The notes: generated from the sequence alone by a model not told the origin. DNA of 43,539 nt from Rhodospirillales bacterium (GCA_022822205.1 JAJECC010000115.1:1-43539); one strand, 5' to 3'; positions 1 through 8,572 are shown, counted from the first letter of the stretch. Translations and numbers: made by a program.

Positions 1-911
1 TTGTCCTCGAGGAAGGCGTCGAGGATGTCCTGCCGGAGAGACCGTCCCTGGGGCGTGTCGAGCTTCACCCCCCGGGCCGAAACGGCGAAGAAATAGTGGC
101 AGGTCCGGTCCGTCACCGGGGTCGCCGAGTGCAGCAGCCTGAACGATACGCCGCCGTCCTGGTTGCGGTTCTCCCGGGCGCCCGCGCCCGTATCCAGCGC
201 GCCGCCCCATTGCAGCACCGTCGCCGGCGATACGTATTCGAAGTCCGACCACCGGTCGATATTCCCCTCGAATCCCGCGGCGTCGACGAACGACGGCGGC
301 GCCGGCGCATCGATCAGCCAGCGCAGAAAGTGAGCGCCCCGCTCAGTCCGGGCGGCGGTCAGCGTCGCCTTGTTGTGGGAGTCGGGAAACCCGCCGATGG
401 TCGTCCTGTGGACGTAGCCGAGGTGGGTAAGATCCATCAGGTTGTCGATCATGAACATGTAGTTGGCGGAGATGTCGTACCGGTCATAGAAGAATTCATG
501 GTCGTCGGTCTCCGGGTACGGGAAGTCGACGACCAGGCTCTCGTCGGCCAGGCCGGCCTCTCCCATCCAGACCCAGATGCCGTGCCGGCGCTCCACCACC
601 GGGTAGGCCCGCACGCTGAACGCCGGGTTCGGCTCTTCCCGAGGGATCTCGACGCAGGCGCCGGTCCGGTCGAAGACCAGGCCGTGATAGCCGCACTGGA
701 TGCCCGACGGCACCAGCTCGCCCTCGGTGAGCGGCGCCCCGCGGTGGCAGCAGCGGTCCTCGAGAACGGCGGCGTGGCCGTCGGCGTCCCGGAACAGGAT
801 GAGGTCGTCGCCGAGCACCGTCCGGCCGACGATCCCGCCGTCGATTTCATGCGACCAGCCGGCGAGATACCAGGAATTTCGAACCGCCGGCTCCATGGCG
901 CGCCCTATCAT
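1..911 (-). CDS. Rieske aromatic ring-hydroxylating oxygenase, large subunit (partial, 3' end outside window)
   Basis: The gene runs off the left edge, so about 303 residues are visible and the C-terminus is missing. The N-terminal Rieske [2Fe-2S] domain is clear: a C-x-H pair (RCCHRGAP, around residue 48) and a C-x2-H pair (QCGYHG, around residue 68). A catalytic-domain stretch with NLMDLTHLGYVH fits the mononuclear iron site of the VanA/TsaM-like oxygenases, which demethylate or hydroxylate aromatic acids with a separate reductase. I chose the ATG at 911 because GGGAG lies 7 bases upstream; an in-frame ATG at 896 is the alternative. No reductase gene is in the window, and the substrate cannot be read from the sequence. 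The family call is secure; the VanA-like assignment is inference. Confidence 0.85.
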   Translation of the reverse strand, partial: MIGRAMEPAVRNSWYLAGWSHEIDGGIVGRTVLGDDLILFRDADGHAAVLEDRCCHRGAPLTEGELVPSGIQCGYHGLVFDRTGACVEIPREEPNPAFSVRAYPVVERRHGIWVWMGEAGLADESLVVDFPYPETDDHEFFYDRYDISANYMFMIDNLMDLTHLGYVHRTTIGGFPDSHNKATLTAARTERGAHFLRWLIDAPAPPSFVDAAGFEGNIDRWSDFEYVSPATVLQWGGALDTGAGARENRNQDGGVSFRLLHSATPVTDRTCHYFFAVSARGVKLDTPQGRSLRQDILDAFLED

Positions 912-1026
912 GGCGAAGCTCCCATCGTTGATTGGTTTCCCCCATTACACGCCCCGCCGCGCCGAAATTTCAAGGACTTCCTGCAACCTGTCCGTTCCGG
1001 GAACGCCCCGAAACTCCCTCTCCCAA

Positions 1027-1093
1027 TCCCCCTCCCCCTTGACGGGGGAGGGGGAATTTTGGTGGGTCCCCTCTCCCGCCAGGGGAGAGGGGA
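1027..1093. repeat. Two adjacent GC-rich palindromic repeats
   Basis: Two hairpins lie in the 197-base gap between radC and the Rieske gene. The first pairs TCCCCCTCCCCC (1027-1038) with its perfect complement at 1044-1055 around a 5-base loop. The second pairs TCCCCTCTCCC (1067-1077) with 1083-1093 around CGCC-type loop bases. Units like this are common between genes in alphaproteobacteria. They could act as transcript ends for radC, which stops at 1108 on the minus strand, but neither has a proper T-run on that strand. Confidence 0.75.
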
Positions 1094-1107
1094 TTTTTGT
1101 CCGCCCC

Positions 1108-1800
1108 CTACAGAAGCCCCAGGCTCTTGAAGCTCGACGCGCCGCCGCGGGCGACGACGATATGGTCGTGGAGCACGATCCCCAGCTTCCCGGCCGCCTC
1201 CTTGACCTCGTTGGTCATGTCGATGTCGCCCTGGGACGGCGTCGGGTCGCCCGACGGATGGTTGTGGACCATGATGATCGCCGTCGCGCCCAGCTCCAGC
1301 GCCCGCTTGACCACCTCGCGGGGGTAGACGGCGGTCTGGTCGACGGTCCCCCGCTGCTGCACCTCATCGCCGATGAGCATGTTCTTGCGGTTGAGAAAGA
1401 GCAGCCGGAACTGCTCGGTCTTCTCCGGCCCCATCGCCGAGCGGCAATAATCCATCAGCGCCTGCCAGGAGCCCAGCACCGGTTTTTCCATCACCTCGTC
1501 GCGCATCAGCCGAAGGGCGGCGACCCGCACCGTCCTGATCGCCGCGACGACGGAATCGCCGGCGCCGGGCACCTCGCGAAGCGCATCCGCATCGGCCCTC
1601 AGCACTTCGGCGTAGGTGCCGAACCGCCCGATCAGCGCCTTGGCGAGGGGCTTGGTGTCGCCCCTGGGCAAAGCCTGAAACAGCAGCAGTTCCAGCAGTT
1701 CATAATCGGCGAGCGCGTCGCCGCCCGATTTCAGGAAACGCTCGCGGAGCCGCGCCCGGTGGCCCGCATAGTGAGGCTTGGGAGACTTCTGGCCCGGCAT
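1108..1800 (-). CDS. radC: RadC/JAB-domain protein (MPN family)
   Basis: The protein has 230 residues, normal for RadC. An N-terminal helix-hairpin-helix-like part (roughly residues 10-85, including REVPGAGDS) precedes the JAB/MPN domain. That domain carries the JAMM zinc motif [14 protein letters not shown] (around residue 175) with an upstream glutamate in [11 protein letters not shown]. RadC was once thought to repair DNA; its real role in chromosomes is unsettled and no activity should be assumed. I start at the ATG at 1800; a TTG one codon earlier is also open. The gene lies 16 bases after map on the same strand, so map-radC is probably one transcript, likely continuing from sfsA. Confidence 0.93.
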   Translation of the reverse strand: MPGQKSPKPHYAGHRARLRERFLKSGGDALADYELLELLLFQALPRGDTKPLAKALIGRFGTYAEVLRADADALREVPGAGDSVVAAIRTVRVAALRLMRDEVMEKPVLGSWQALMDYCRSAMGPEKTEQFRLLFLNRKNMLIGDEVQQRGTVDQTAVYPREVVKRALELGATAIIMVHNHPSGDPTPSQGDIDMTNEVKEAAGKLGIVLHDHIVVARGGASSFKSLGLL

Positions 1801-1816
1801 CAAACCGCCCGGGAGA

Positions 1817-2611
1817 CTAGCCGTAGGGCGGCTTGTCGCGGCCGGCCGGCGAGGCGGTGAAGATCTCGTGGCCGTCGGCGGTCACCGCGATGGTGTGCTC
1901 GAACTGCGCGGACAAGGACCGGTCCTTGGTGACCGCCGTCCAGCCGTCGCCGAGAATTTTGACCTCGTGGCGGCCGGCATTCACCATCGGCTCGACGGTG
2001 AAGAACATCCCCTCGCGGAGGACGGGGCCCTCGCCGGGATTGCCGAAGTGGAGAATGTTCGGCGCGTCGTGGAAGATCCGCCCCACGCCGTGGCCGCAGA
2101 AATCCCGGACGATGGAATAGCGGTAGGGCGCGACGAAGCGCTCGATGGCGTCTCCGATGTCGCCGACCGTGGCGCCCGGCTTCACCACCCCGATGCCCTC
2201 CATCATGGCCTCGTAGGTGACGTCGATCAGCCGTTTGGATTTGATGCCGACGTCGCCGACGTAGAACATCCGGCTGGTGTCGCCGTGCCATCCGTCGACG
2301 ATGGGCGTCACGTCGATGTTGATCACGTCGCCGTCCTGGAGGACCTTGTCGCCGGGTATGCCGTGGCACACCACGTGGTTCACCGAGGTGCAGATGGACT
2401 TGGGGAAGCCCCGGTAGTTGAGGGGCGCGGAAATCCCGCCGCGCCCGGCGATGAAATCCGCGCACAGGTCGTCCAGGCGGCCGGTGGTGACGCCGGGCTC
2501 GACATGATCGGCGATGAAATCGAGGGTTTCGGCGGCCAGCCGGCCGGCCTTCCGCATGCCCTCGAAGTCGCTTTCGGTATGTATTTTTATGCTGCGCGGT
2601 TCGGCGTCCAA
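1817..2611 (-). CDS. map: Methionine aminopeptidase, type I
   Basis: This cytosolic metalloenzyme removes the initiator methionine from new proteins. The 264-residue length is typical of type I MAP. All five metal ligands are visible in order: two Asp in [17 protein letters not shown], His in [11 protein letters not shown], Glu in FFTVEPMV and Glu in SAQFEHTI. The reading frame stays open far upstream into sfsA, but homology begins at [15 protein letters not shown] therefore chose a TTG start at 2611, which has GGAGG five bases upstream; no ATG lies near. The use of TTG is inferred. Its neighbours are sfsA upstream (62-base gap) and radC downstream. Confidence 0.93.
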   Translation of the reverse strand: MDAEPRSIKIHTESDFEGMRKAGRLAAETLDFIADHVEPGVTTGRLDDLCADFIAGRGGISAPLNYRGFPKSICTSVNHVVCHGIPGDKVLQDGDVINIDVTPIVDGWHGDTSRMFYVGDVGIKSKRLIDVTYEAMMEGIGVVKPGATVGDIGDAIERFVAPYRYSIVRDFCGHGVGRIFHDAPNILHFGNPGEGPVLREGMFFTVEPMVNAGRHEVKILGDGWTAVTKDRSLSAQFEHTIAVTADGHEIFTASPAGRDKPPYG

Positions 2612-2673
2612 AATGTCCTCCGGTATAACAGGCGGCGGATTATACACCCCCGCCCGGCAATCCCCAATTCTCC

Positions 2674-3372
2674 TCAGAGCCTGATGTCGACCGGGCCGGC
2701 GATCCCGACGCCGGCGGTCTCCACATGGCAGCCGTAGGCCACCACCTCGACGCCCGCATCCAGGGCCTTGCCCAGCGCCTCGGCGTAGGCCGGATCGATA
2801 TCGCCGGCCAGCGCGAACCCGGAACAGTCCGGACGCTGGACCAGATAGAACATCACCGCGCGATGGCCCTCGGCAACCTGATCGGCCAACTCGTATAGGT
2901 GCTTGGCGCCCCGCGCGGTGACCGCATCCGGAAACTCGGCGAGGCCGCCCCGTTTCATGGTGACGTTCTTCACCTCGACGAAACATTTAGGCCTGGCGTC
3001 GTCTTCCAGCAGGATGTCGATCCGCGAGTTCTTGCCGTACTTCACTTCCCGGCGGAGGGAGCCGTATCCCCGCAGTTCCCTGGCCCGGCCCCCTTCGATG
3101 GCTTCCTGGACGATCCTGTTCGGATGCTGGGTGTTGATGCCGACCAGCGCATCGCCCACGCGGATCAGCTCCCAGGTGTATTTGAGCTTGCGGCTGGGGT
3201 TGTTCGCCGGCGACAGCCACACCTCGGAGCCGGGCTCGTTGACGGTGAGCATGGTGCCCGAATTGGCGCAGTGGGCGGTGACCTCCGAGCCGTCCTCGAG
3301 GACGACATCGGCCAGAAACCGCTTGTAGCGTTTGACAAGGGTGCCCTTGATCAGGGGGTCGGGAAATTCCAT
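2674..3372 (-). CDS. sfsA: SfsA family DNA-binding protein / sugar fermentation stimulation protein
   Basis: This 232-residue protein matches the SfsA family along its whole length. It has the N-terminal OB-like part (HCANSGTM, residues about 33-41) and a C-terminal nuclease-like fold with conserved EVKNVTM and a D-x-L stretch (RIDILLEDD). In Escherichia coli SfsA was linked to maltose gene expression; its biochemical role is still poorly defined. It starts with ATG at 3372. Downstream on the same strand come map and radC, an arrangement common in alphaproteobacteria, suggesting one transcript. Confidence 0.94.
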   Translation of the reverse strand: MEFPDPLIKGTLVKRYKRFLADVVLEDGSEVTAHCANSGTMLTVNEPGSEVWLSPANNPSRKLKYTWELIRVGDALVGINTQHPNRIVQEAIEGGRARELRGYGSLRREVKYGKNSRIDILLEDDARPKCFVEVKNVTMKRGGLAEFPDAVTARGAKHLYELADQVAEGHRAVMFYLVQRPDCSGFALAGDIDPAYAEALGKALDAGVEVVAYGCHVETAGVGIAGPVDIRL

Positions 3373-3407
3373 CCGCCAAGCCTATCGGAGCGGTCCCGCC
3401 CCGGCAA

Positions 3408-4289
3408 TCACCCGTCCCCGGCGCCCAGAATATCGGTCAGCGAAACCTCGCCGGACCCCCGGGCGAGCGGCTTCGGCTGGGTATCGGCGGGCGCCCACGC
3501 GGTGAGGGTGATCATCTCGAAGGTCGCCGGCACCCGGCCGTCCGCATCGGCGTACATCTCCCGGTACAGCTCGGCGGCGCGCGGGAAAACCCCCCGGCGG
3601 GCGAAGGACCGCCGCCGGGCCGCCACCGAATTGGCTTCCCCCATCCCCCTGAGATCGCTGAGCAGCCTGAGCGGCTCGGCATAGGAAACGGTCAGGATGG
3701 CGGTATCGGCGACCGGCAGGGCGAACCCGGCCCGGCCCAGCAGGTCGCCGGCATCGCGCACGTCGGCGAACGGCGATACCCGGGGGCCGGCGCCGCCGGA
3801 GAGTTCCGTATCGGCGGCGAGCAGGGCGGACCGCAGCTCGCGGAGCGTCCCGCCGCCAAGCATCACCGCCAGGAAAAGACCGTCGGGCTTGAGCGCCCGG
3901 CGCGCCTGGACCAGGCAGCCCGGCAGGTCGTTCACCCAATGAAGGGTGAGACAGCTGATGACCAGATCGAAGCTCATGGGCGCGAACGGCAGCAGCTCCT
4001 CGTCGGCCGCCACCCGGCGGCCCGGCGCCCGGCCCGCCATCGCCTCGGACAGGTCGCACTGGACGAGCAGTTCGGCGCCGTGGTCGGGTTCGAGGCAGTC
4101 GGCGAGGAAGCCGTCATGGCAGCCGAGATCGAGCACGGCCGCGAAGTTCCGCCGGATATCGGCGAGCCGGCCGGCCAGCCCCTCGGCCGCCGCCCGGAAC
4201 AGAAAATCATAGCCGCCTAGGCCCGCCGCGGCGCGGTCGCGGTGGGCGCGCACGGCGCGCCGGTCGAAAATCTCGAATTCCCGGTTCAT
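3408..4289 (-). CDS. Class I SAM-dependent methyltransferase, BioC/NDUFAF5-like
   Basis: A 293-residue protein with a Rossmann-type methyltransferase domain. The SAM-binding motif I is VLDLGCHDG (around residue 52), followed by an acidic loop (QCDLSEAM) and the motif IV/V segment FDLVISCLTLHWVNDLPG that is typical of the BioC and NDUFAF5 group. In mitochondria NDUFAF5 hydroxylates an arginine of complex I; bacterial relatives in this position, divergent from comF, are mostly uncharacterised. A BioC role in biotin synthesis is less likely because no bio genes are near. The open frame extends to 4583, but that extension runs antisense into comF; the ATG at 4289 gives a normal MNREFEIFDRR start. 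Confidence 0.85.
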   Translation of the reverse strand: MNREFEIFDRRAVRAHRDRAAAGLGGYDFLFRAAAEGLAGRLADIRRNFAAVLDLGCHDGFLADCLEPDHGAELLVQCDLSEAMAGRAPGRRVAADEELLPFAPMSFDLVISCLTLHWVNDLPGCLVQARRALKPDGLFLAVMLGGGTLRELRSALLAADTELSGGAGPRVSPFADVRDAGDLLGRAGFALPVADTAILTVSYAEPLRLLSDLRGMGEANSVAARRRSFARRGVFPRAAELYREMYADADGRVPATFEMITLTAWAPADTQPKPLARGSGEVSLTDILGAGDG

Positions 4290-4380
4290 GGGCGGGTTAT
4301 GCCACGGAATCGGCCAGGCTGCCATTGCGCCGGCGGCACGCCTCGCGGTTAAATGCCGGGGACATGCCGGAGAAATATAT

Positions 4381-5187
4381 GTGACCGGACCCCTGAAACA
4401 CCGCCGCGAGAGCAGCGCCGCCGGCGCAAGTCCCTTCGGCCACTTGGCCGCCCGTCCCCTTGACCGCCTGGCCGCCCGCGCCATGGACGTCCTGTTTCCG
4501 CCCCAGTGCCTGCGATGCCGCGCGCTGGTCGAGGGGCCGGGCAGCCTGTGCGGCGATTGCTGGCGCGAGGTGAGCTTCGTCACCGAACCCCATTGCGCAT
4601 GCTGCGGACATCCGTTCGCCCATGACGTGGGCGAGGCGGCCGTTTGCGGGGCCTGCGCCGCCCAGCCGCCGAGCTATGGCCGGGCCCGCGCGGTCATGGT
4701 CTACAACGATGCCAGCCGCGATTTGGTGCTCGGCTTCAAGTACGCCGACGCCACCCACGCCGCGCCGTCCTATGGCCGGTGGCTGGCCCGGGCGGGACGC
4801 ACGTGCCTCGCCGACGCCGACATGCTGGTGCCGGTCCCGCTTCATTGGATGCGGCTGTTCCGCCGGCGCTACAACCAGGCCGCGCTCCTGGCCCACGCCC
4901 TCGCCAAGGAGACGGGAGTGCCGGTTTCGCCGCGGGCGCTCGTGCGCCGGCGGCGCACCCCGCCTCTCGGCCGCCTCAACCGGGAGGCGCGCCGTCAACG
5001 GCTGTCGGGCGCCATCGCGGTCAATCCCGAACAGGCGCCGGACCTGAAGGACCGCCGTGTGGTGCTGGTGGACGACGTCATGACCACCGGCGAAACCGTC
5101 GAAGCCTGCGCCAAACAGGTCCTGCGCGCGGGCGCCCGGTCGGTGGACGTCCTGTCGCTCGCCCGCGCCGTGCGCACGGAAGTTTGA
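4381..5187 (+). CDS. comF: ComF family protein (phosphoribosyltransferase fold)
   Basis: The 268-residue protein has an N-terminal zinc-binding region with cysteine pairs (CLRC, CGDC, CACC, CGAC within about residues 40-95) and a C-terminal phosphoribosyltransferase domain with the PRPP loop VVLVDDVMTTGET. ComF is needed for DNA uptake in some naturally competent bacteria, but in alphaproteobacteria it is widespread with no proven role. I start at the GTG at 4381 because GGAG lies 8 bases upstream; the open frame reaches further back but through poorly coding sequence. It is divergent from the NDUFAF5-like gene and followed by grxC, the usual alphaproteobacterial order. Confidence 0.9.
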   Translation: MTGPLKHRRESSAAGASPFGHLAARPLDRLAARAMDVLFPPQCLRCRALVEGPGSLCGDCWREVSFVTEPHCACCGHPFAHDVGEAAVCGACAAQPPSYGRARAVMVYNDASRDLVLGFKYADATHAAPSYGRWLARAGRTCLADADMLVPVPLHWMRLFRRRYNQAALLAHALAKETGVPVSPRALVRRRRTPPLGRLNREARRQRLSGAIAVNPEQAPDLKDRRVVLVDDVMTTGETVEACAKQVLRAGARSVDVLSLARAVRTEV

Positions 5188-5284
5188 ACCTCAGTTGCGC
5201 CCAATGGGGGGGCTGGCGGAGCCGCCGTAATGCTCTATAAATCGCTTTGGACGATAACGATTGTCAAAAGGCGGGTCCGGACGG

Positions 5285-5551
5285 TTGGCCAAGGTTGAAA
5301 TCTATACGTCGCCCTTCTGCGGCTTCTGCTGGCGGGCGAAGGCGCTCCTCAAGGACAAGGGCGTCGACTTCGAGGAATTCGACGTCATGCTTCATCCCAG
5401 GCGCCGGGCCGAAATGCTGGAGCGGGCCAACGGCGGGCACACCGTACCGCAGATTTTCATCGACGATGAGCACGTGGGCGGCTGCGACGATTTATTGGCG
5501 CTCGACGCCCGGGGCCGGCTCGACCCGATGCTCGATCCGCCCGCCGCGTGA
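5285..5551 (+). CDS. grxC: Glutaredoxin 3
   Basis: An 88-residue glutaredoxin, the normal size for GrxC. It should reduce protein disulfides or glutathione-mixed disulfides in the cytosol using glutathione. The redox motif is C12-G-F-C15 rather than the usual CPYC. The cis-proline (TVPQIFI) and the GG-x-DDL glutathione-binding segment are intact. I favour the TTG at 5285, which gives the family-typical start MAKVEIYTSPFC; a TTG at 5261 would add eight residues. It lies 97 bases after comF and converges on the porin gene. Confidence 0.92.
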   Translation: MAKVEIYTSPFCGFCWRAKALLKDKGVDFEEFDVMLHPRRRAEMLERANGGHTVPQIFIDDEHVGGCDDLLALDARGRLDPMLDPPAA

Positions 5552-5605
5552 GCGCCCCGGCCCGACCCCCTGCATCAGGGTCCGAAGTCTCCCCTGGACG
5601 ATTCG

Positions 5606-6859
5606 CTAGAAGCCGTACTGCAGGCCCAGCTGGAAGCGTGTCGCCTCGGCCTTGGTCGCTTTCATCGGGTCGATGGCATCTTTGGCGTCGTTGGCCCGGG
5701 GATTGGTTTCGCGCCAGCCGTGCATGACCTCGAAGCCGATAGTGGCTTGGGGCACGGGGCTCCACATGAGGTTGAGGTGCAGCGTTTGCAGCGCCTTGTT
5801 CGTCCCGGCCGCTGCGAGAGCAGTCACGCCATCGGCGGTGTCGTTCTCCACCCATCCGAAATACGCCCCGGTGCGGACGGTGTCGGACCAGCGATGGGCG
5901 ATCCCGGCAAAGCCGCCCATCGTCTCTTGCGCCTCCAGATTGCCGGCGGCGTTCATGGCGGTGCCGTCGCCGCCGCCCCAGATCCGCCCAGAGAAACCGT
6001 TGGTGACGTTATATGTCGCCATCAGTTGGGTGGCGTCGGTCGCGTTGAGAGTGGCGCCCACATGGAGGGCATTGGCGGTTACGTTCTGGCCCTCGACATC
6101 GGCCCGCCCCGCGGCGCCGGTCAGATTGACCGTGCCCCAGTCCTCGCTGTAGCGGAGAGCCCCGAGGAAGGTTGGCAGCTCGTTGCCGCTCACCGCCGGC
6201 TCGATCGCCGCCTGCCCAGTGAAGCCTTTGCCCACGGGGAAACTCAGGCGGAGCTGAGGTTTGCGTGTGGTGGCGATAATCCCGACAGGTCCGTCGAAAT
6301 CGACCGTATCGGCGGCCGCGTGGTCGTCGCCCAGAATCGACCAGGCCTGTCCCGCCAGCACCGGGCCGAGCGAGCCATAGGCCTGGCGCAGCCTGAGCAC
6401 GTTGCTGTCGCCGTAGAAATCGGTCTCGATCCGGGTGTTCAGCGCGCCCATTTTGGTCGGCGTATGAGTATCGAAGCGGAGCCGCGACTGGCGGGCGTGC
6501 AGGCCGACATTTCCGTCGTCGTCCGTCGCGCTCTTCTCGTCCTCGAGCGGGATGGCGGGAGCGTTGAAGGTGTCGCCGCTCGCGGGCCGGTTGTCGATGA
6601 AGAAATCGCCCTTCACGTAGCCGCTGATCGAGACCGAGGTGTCGCTCCCCGGCAGCTTCCAGCCGCCCTTCTCGCCGGCGGTCACCGTCTTCTTTTCGGC
6701 TTCCTTCTGCGCGGCCTCGATCTTGGACAGCCGTTCCTGCAGGGCTTTGATCTGCGCCTTGAGTTCGTCGATCTCGTCGGCATCGGCGGGCGCGGCGCCC
6801 AGCAACACGGCGGCGGATACGCCGATCAGAGCAGTCCTGAAAGGAATTCTTCTAATCAT
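5606..6859 (-). CDS. DcaP-like trimeric outer-membrane porin
   Basis: A 417-residue outer-membrane protein. It has an N-terminal signal peptide (positively charged start, hydrophobic ALIGVSAAVLLGAA, cleavage near ADA around residue 27), then a short predicted coiled coil (residues about 29-60, EIDELKAQIKALQERLSKIE). The rest alternates like a beta-barrel and ends in Phe (LQYGF), the usual outer-membrane assembly signal. This layout matches DcaP-type porins, which in Acinetobacter admit dicarboxylic and aromatic acids. A link to the Rieske oxygenase nearby would be speculative. It starts with ATG at 6859; an inverted repeat just upstream could be its operator. Confidence 0.78.
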   Translation of the reverse strand: MIRRIPFRTALIGVSAAVLLGAAPADADEIDELKAQIKALQERLSKIEAAQKEAEKKTVTAGEKGGWKLPGSDTSVSISGYVKGDFFIDNRPASGDTFNAPAIPLEDEKSATDDDGNVGLHARQSRLRFDTHTPTKMGALNTRIETDFYGDSNVLRLRQAYGSLGPVLAGQAWSILGDDHAAADTVDFDGPVGIIATTRKPQLRLSFPVGKGFTGQAAIEPAVSGNELPTFLGALRYSEDWGTVNLTGAAGRADVEGQNVTANALHVGATLNATDATQLMATYNVTNGFSGRIWGGGDGTAMNAAGNLEAQETMGGFAGIAHRWSDTVRTGAYFGWVENDTADGVTALAAAGTNKALQTLHLNLMWSPVPQATIGFEVMHGWRETNPRANDAKDAIDPMKATKAEATRFQLGLQYGF

Positions 6860-6891
6860 TTCGGCCTCGCTGGCAAGAACGATTTCGGCAA

Positions 6892-6920
6892 TGTCAATCG
6901 GATACTAACCAATATTGACA
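6892..6920. promoter_or_regulatory. Inverted repeat upstream of the porin gene, possible operator
   Basis: TGTCAAT (6892-6898) and ATTGACA (6914-6920) form a perfect 7-base inverted repeat with a 15-base spacer, 33-61 bases before the porin start codon. Dyads like this are often operators of dimeric repressors. No regulator gene is next to it, so its partner is unknown. Confidence 0.35.
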
Positions 6921-7010
6921 AAAGGAGGAAACACTTAGGCTCAGGACCATCAGTCGGTTTGCCGGTGGAGTTGTGGCATGGTCGAAGGCCGCAACAAATA
7001 GGTGGTTTTC

Positions 7011-7115
7011 ATGTCCGACCATCATTTCCGGCTTTCCGGCGCTCAGTTTGCGCGCCTTAAGCCGTTTTTGCCTAACAAGGCGCGCGGTGTGCAGCGGGTC
7101 GACCACCTGGACGCG
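7011..7115 (+). pseudogene. IS5-family transposase, N-terminal remnant
   Basis: Translation from the ATG at 7011 gives about 32 residues (MSDHHFRLSGAQFARLKPFL, then PNKARGVQRVDH) that match the beginning of IS5-family transposases. After about 7110 the similarity stops and the frame runs into the nitrilase promoter region, so the DDE domain is absent. The 335-base gap 6860-7194 otherwise holds only the porin upstream dyad at 6892-6920 and the likely nitrilase leader. No intact terminal inverted repeats could be assigned. Confidence 0.7.
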
Positions 7116-7194
7116 ACGCAGGCCGTGACCCTGGCGGGAAACGCGGGCCAGTTGAACCTTGCCTTTGGGCGGCCGGCCCGGCAAGCTTTCCCTT

Positions 7195-8055
7195 ATGTCG
7201 AACAGATTCAAAGCCGCCTGCGTCCAGGTCAGCGCCGGCCGGGACATCGAGCCCAATGTTTCCGTTGCGCGCGACCTGATCTTCCGGGCCCGGGACGAAG
7301 GCGCCGATTTCATCGCCACGCCCGAATGCGTAACCCTGATCGAGCCCGACAACGAGGCGCTGCGGGCCAAGGTCCCGCCGGAGGCCGACCATCCCGGCAT
7401 CGAGGCCTTCACCGGGGCCGCCAGGGAGACCGGCGCGTGGGTCCTGATCGGGTCGCTCGCCGTAAAACTGGGCAACGGCAAAATCGCCAACCGGTCGTAC
7501 CTGATCGACGGCGGCGGCGGGATTCGGGCGACCTACGATAAAATTCACATGTTCGACGTGCAGCCGGGCGATGGCGAGACCTACCGGGAGTCGGCAACCT
7601 ATGAGCCGGGCGCCCAGGCGGTCACCGCGGATACCCCATGGGCCAGGGTCGGCATGACCATCTGCTATGACGTCCGCTTCGCCTATCTGTACCGGGACCT
7701 CGCCCACGCCGGCGCCGAAGTGCTGACGGTCCCCGCCGCCTTCACCAAGATTACCGGCGAAGCCCATTGGCACGTTCTGCAAAGGGCGCGGGCCATCGAG
7801 ACCGCGTGCTTCGTGATCGCGCCGGCCCAATGCGGCGCCCATGCCGAAGGCCGCCGGACGTTCGGGCATTCCCTCATCGTCGATCCGTGGGGCGAAGTAC
7901 TCGCCGATGGCGGGGACGGCGTGGGGGTGGTGACGGCGGACATCGACCTTGCCCGGGTCGCCGAAGCGCGATCCAAGGTCCCGGCGCTCGCCCACGACCG
8001 GGACTATACGGTCCGCCCCCCTGCCGAACCGGCAATCAGGCTGGCGGGCGAATAG
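7195..8055 (+). CDS. Nitrilase-superfamily carbon-nitrogen hydrolase (Nit1/Nit2-like)
   Basis: A 286-residue member of the nitrilase superfamily with the complete catalytic triad: E44 (TPECV), K116 (YDKIHMFD) and C157 (TICYDVRF). The closest group is Nit1/Nit2/NitFhit-type omega-amidase or deaminated-glutathione amidase, whose role is to clear mis-made amides. In alphaproteobacteria this gene usually follows comF and grxC, as here, though a porin and an IS scrap now lie between. I chose the ATG at 7195; an open frame from 7159 adds poorly supported residues. Its last 20 bases overlap, tail to tail, the methyltransferase gene on the other strand. Confidence 0.92.
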   Translation: MSNRFKAACVQVSAGRDIEPNVSVARDLIFRARDEGADFIATPECVTLIEPDNEALRAKVPPEADHPGIEAFTGAARETGAWVLIGSLAVKLGNGKIANRSYLIDGGGGIRATYDKIHMFDVQPGDGETYRESATYEPGAQAVTADTPWARVGMTICYDVRFAYLYRDLAHAGAEVLTVPAAFTKITGEAHWHVLQRARAIETACFVIAPAQCGAHAEGRRTFGHSLIVDPWGEVLADGGDGVGVVTADIDLARVAEARSKVPALAHDRDYTVRPPAEPAIRLAGE

Positions 8056-8572
8056 CGCATATCCGCTGAATGGCGGCGGGCTTCGGGTGGCGCACCTCGC
8101 CGGCTTCGTAGGCGCGAATCTCCAACCCCCGAAAGGCGGCCATCAGCTCCCGCGGGCGCAACAGGAAATTCGGGTTCCGCGGCCGCCCGTATTTCTCGTT
8201 TCCCGCCTGGAAGGTCCGGTAGATCAACACCCCTCCCGGACCCAGCGCATCGAGCAGATGGGGAAACAGGGCCCGGTGCAGATAGTTGGCGACGACGATC
8301 CCGGCGAACCGACGTTCCGGAAACGGCCAGCCGCCGGCTTCCAGATCGGTCTCAATGGCTTCAATGGCCTCGATTCCGGCGGGGGCGGACGCGGTCAAAC
8401 GGGAGATGTCCCGGTCCACGGCGGTAACGGAATACCCTAGCTTGCCCAGGAATATGGCGTGACGCCCGGACCCGGCCGCCAGGTCCAGAACCGCGCCGCC
8501 CTCCGGGATAAGCCCGGCGAACCGTGCGACCCAGGGGTCCGGCGGCACTTGATCGTGACTCGGTTCAGACAT
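8036..8572 (-). CDS. Small class I SAM-dependent methyltransferase (TehB-like)
   Basis: A 178-residue protein with SAM motif I VLDLAAGSGRHAIFL (around residue 29), an acidic residue after strand 2 (VTAVDRD) and a motif IV region FAGIVVANYLHRALF. It resembles TehB-like and tellurite-resistance-type methyltransferases, but the substrate is not known. It starts with ATG at 8572 and converges on the nitrilase gene with a 20-base overlap. DUF1178 is divergent 90 bases away. Confidence 0.82.
   Translation of the reverse strand: MSEPSHDQVPPDPWVARFAGLIPEGGAVLDLAAGSGRHAIFLGKLGYSVTAVDRDISRLTASAPAGIEAIEAIETDLEAGGWPFPERRFAGIVVANYLHRALFPHLLDALGPGGVLIYRTFQAGNEKYGRPRNPNFLLRPRELMAAFRGLEIRAYEAGEVRHPKPAAIQRICAIRPPA

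Noticed and set aside
96..1860. Long plus-strand open frames across the Rieske and radC genes
   Set aside because: They are antisense to genes with clear motifs, and their translations are Arg/Pro/Gly-rich with no family pattern, as expected in GC-rich shadows.
2612..2986. 125-residue N-terminal extension of methionine aminopeptidase
   Set aside because: It runs in another frame of sfsA and looks non-coding; homology begins at the TTG start with a good ribosome-binding site.
5552..5605. Terminator between grxC and the porin gene
   Set aside because: GACCCCCTG/CAGGGTC can pair, but imperfectly and without a T-run on either strand.
7195..8572. 20-base tail overlap of nitrilase and methyltransferase genes as evidence of a miscalled frame
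   Set aside because: Both proteins have complete motifs and natural C-termini; short convergent overlaps are common in compact genomes.
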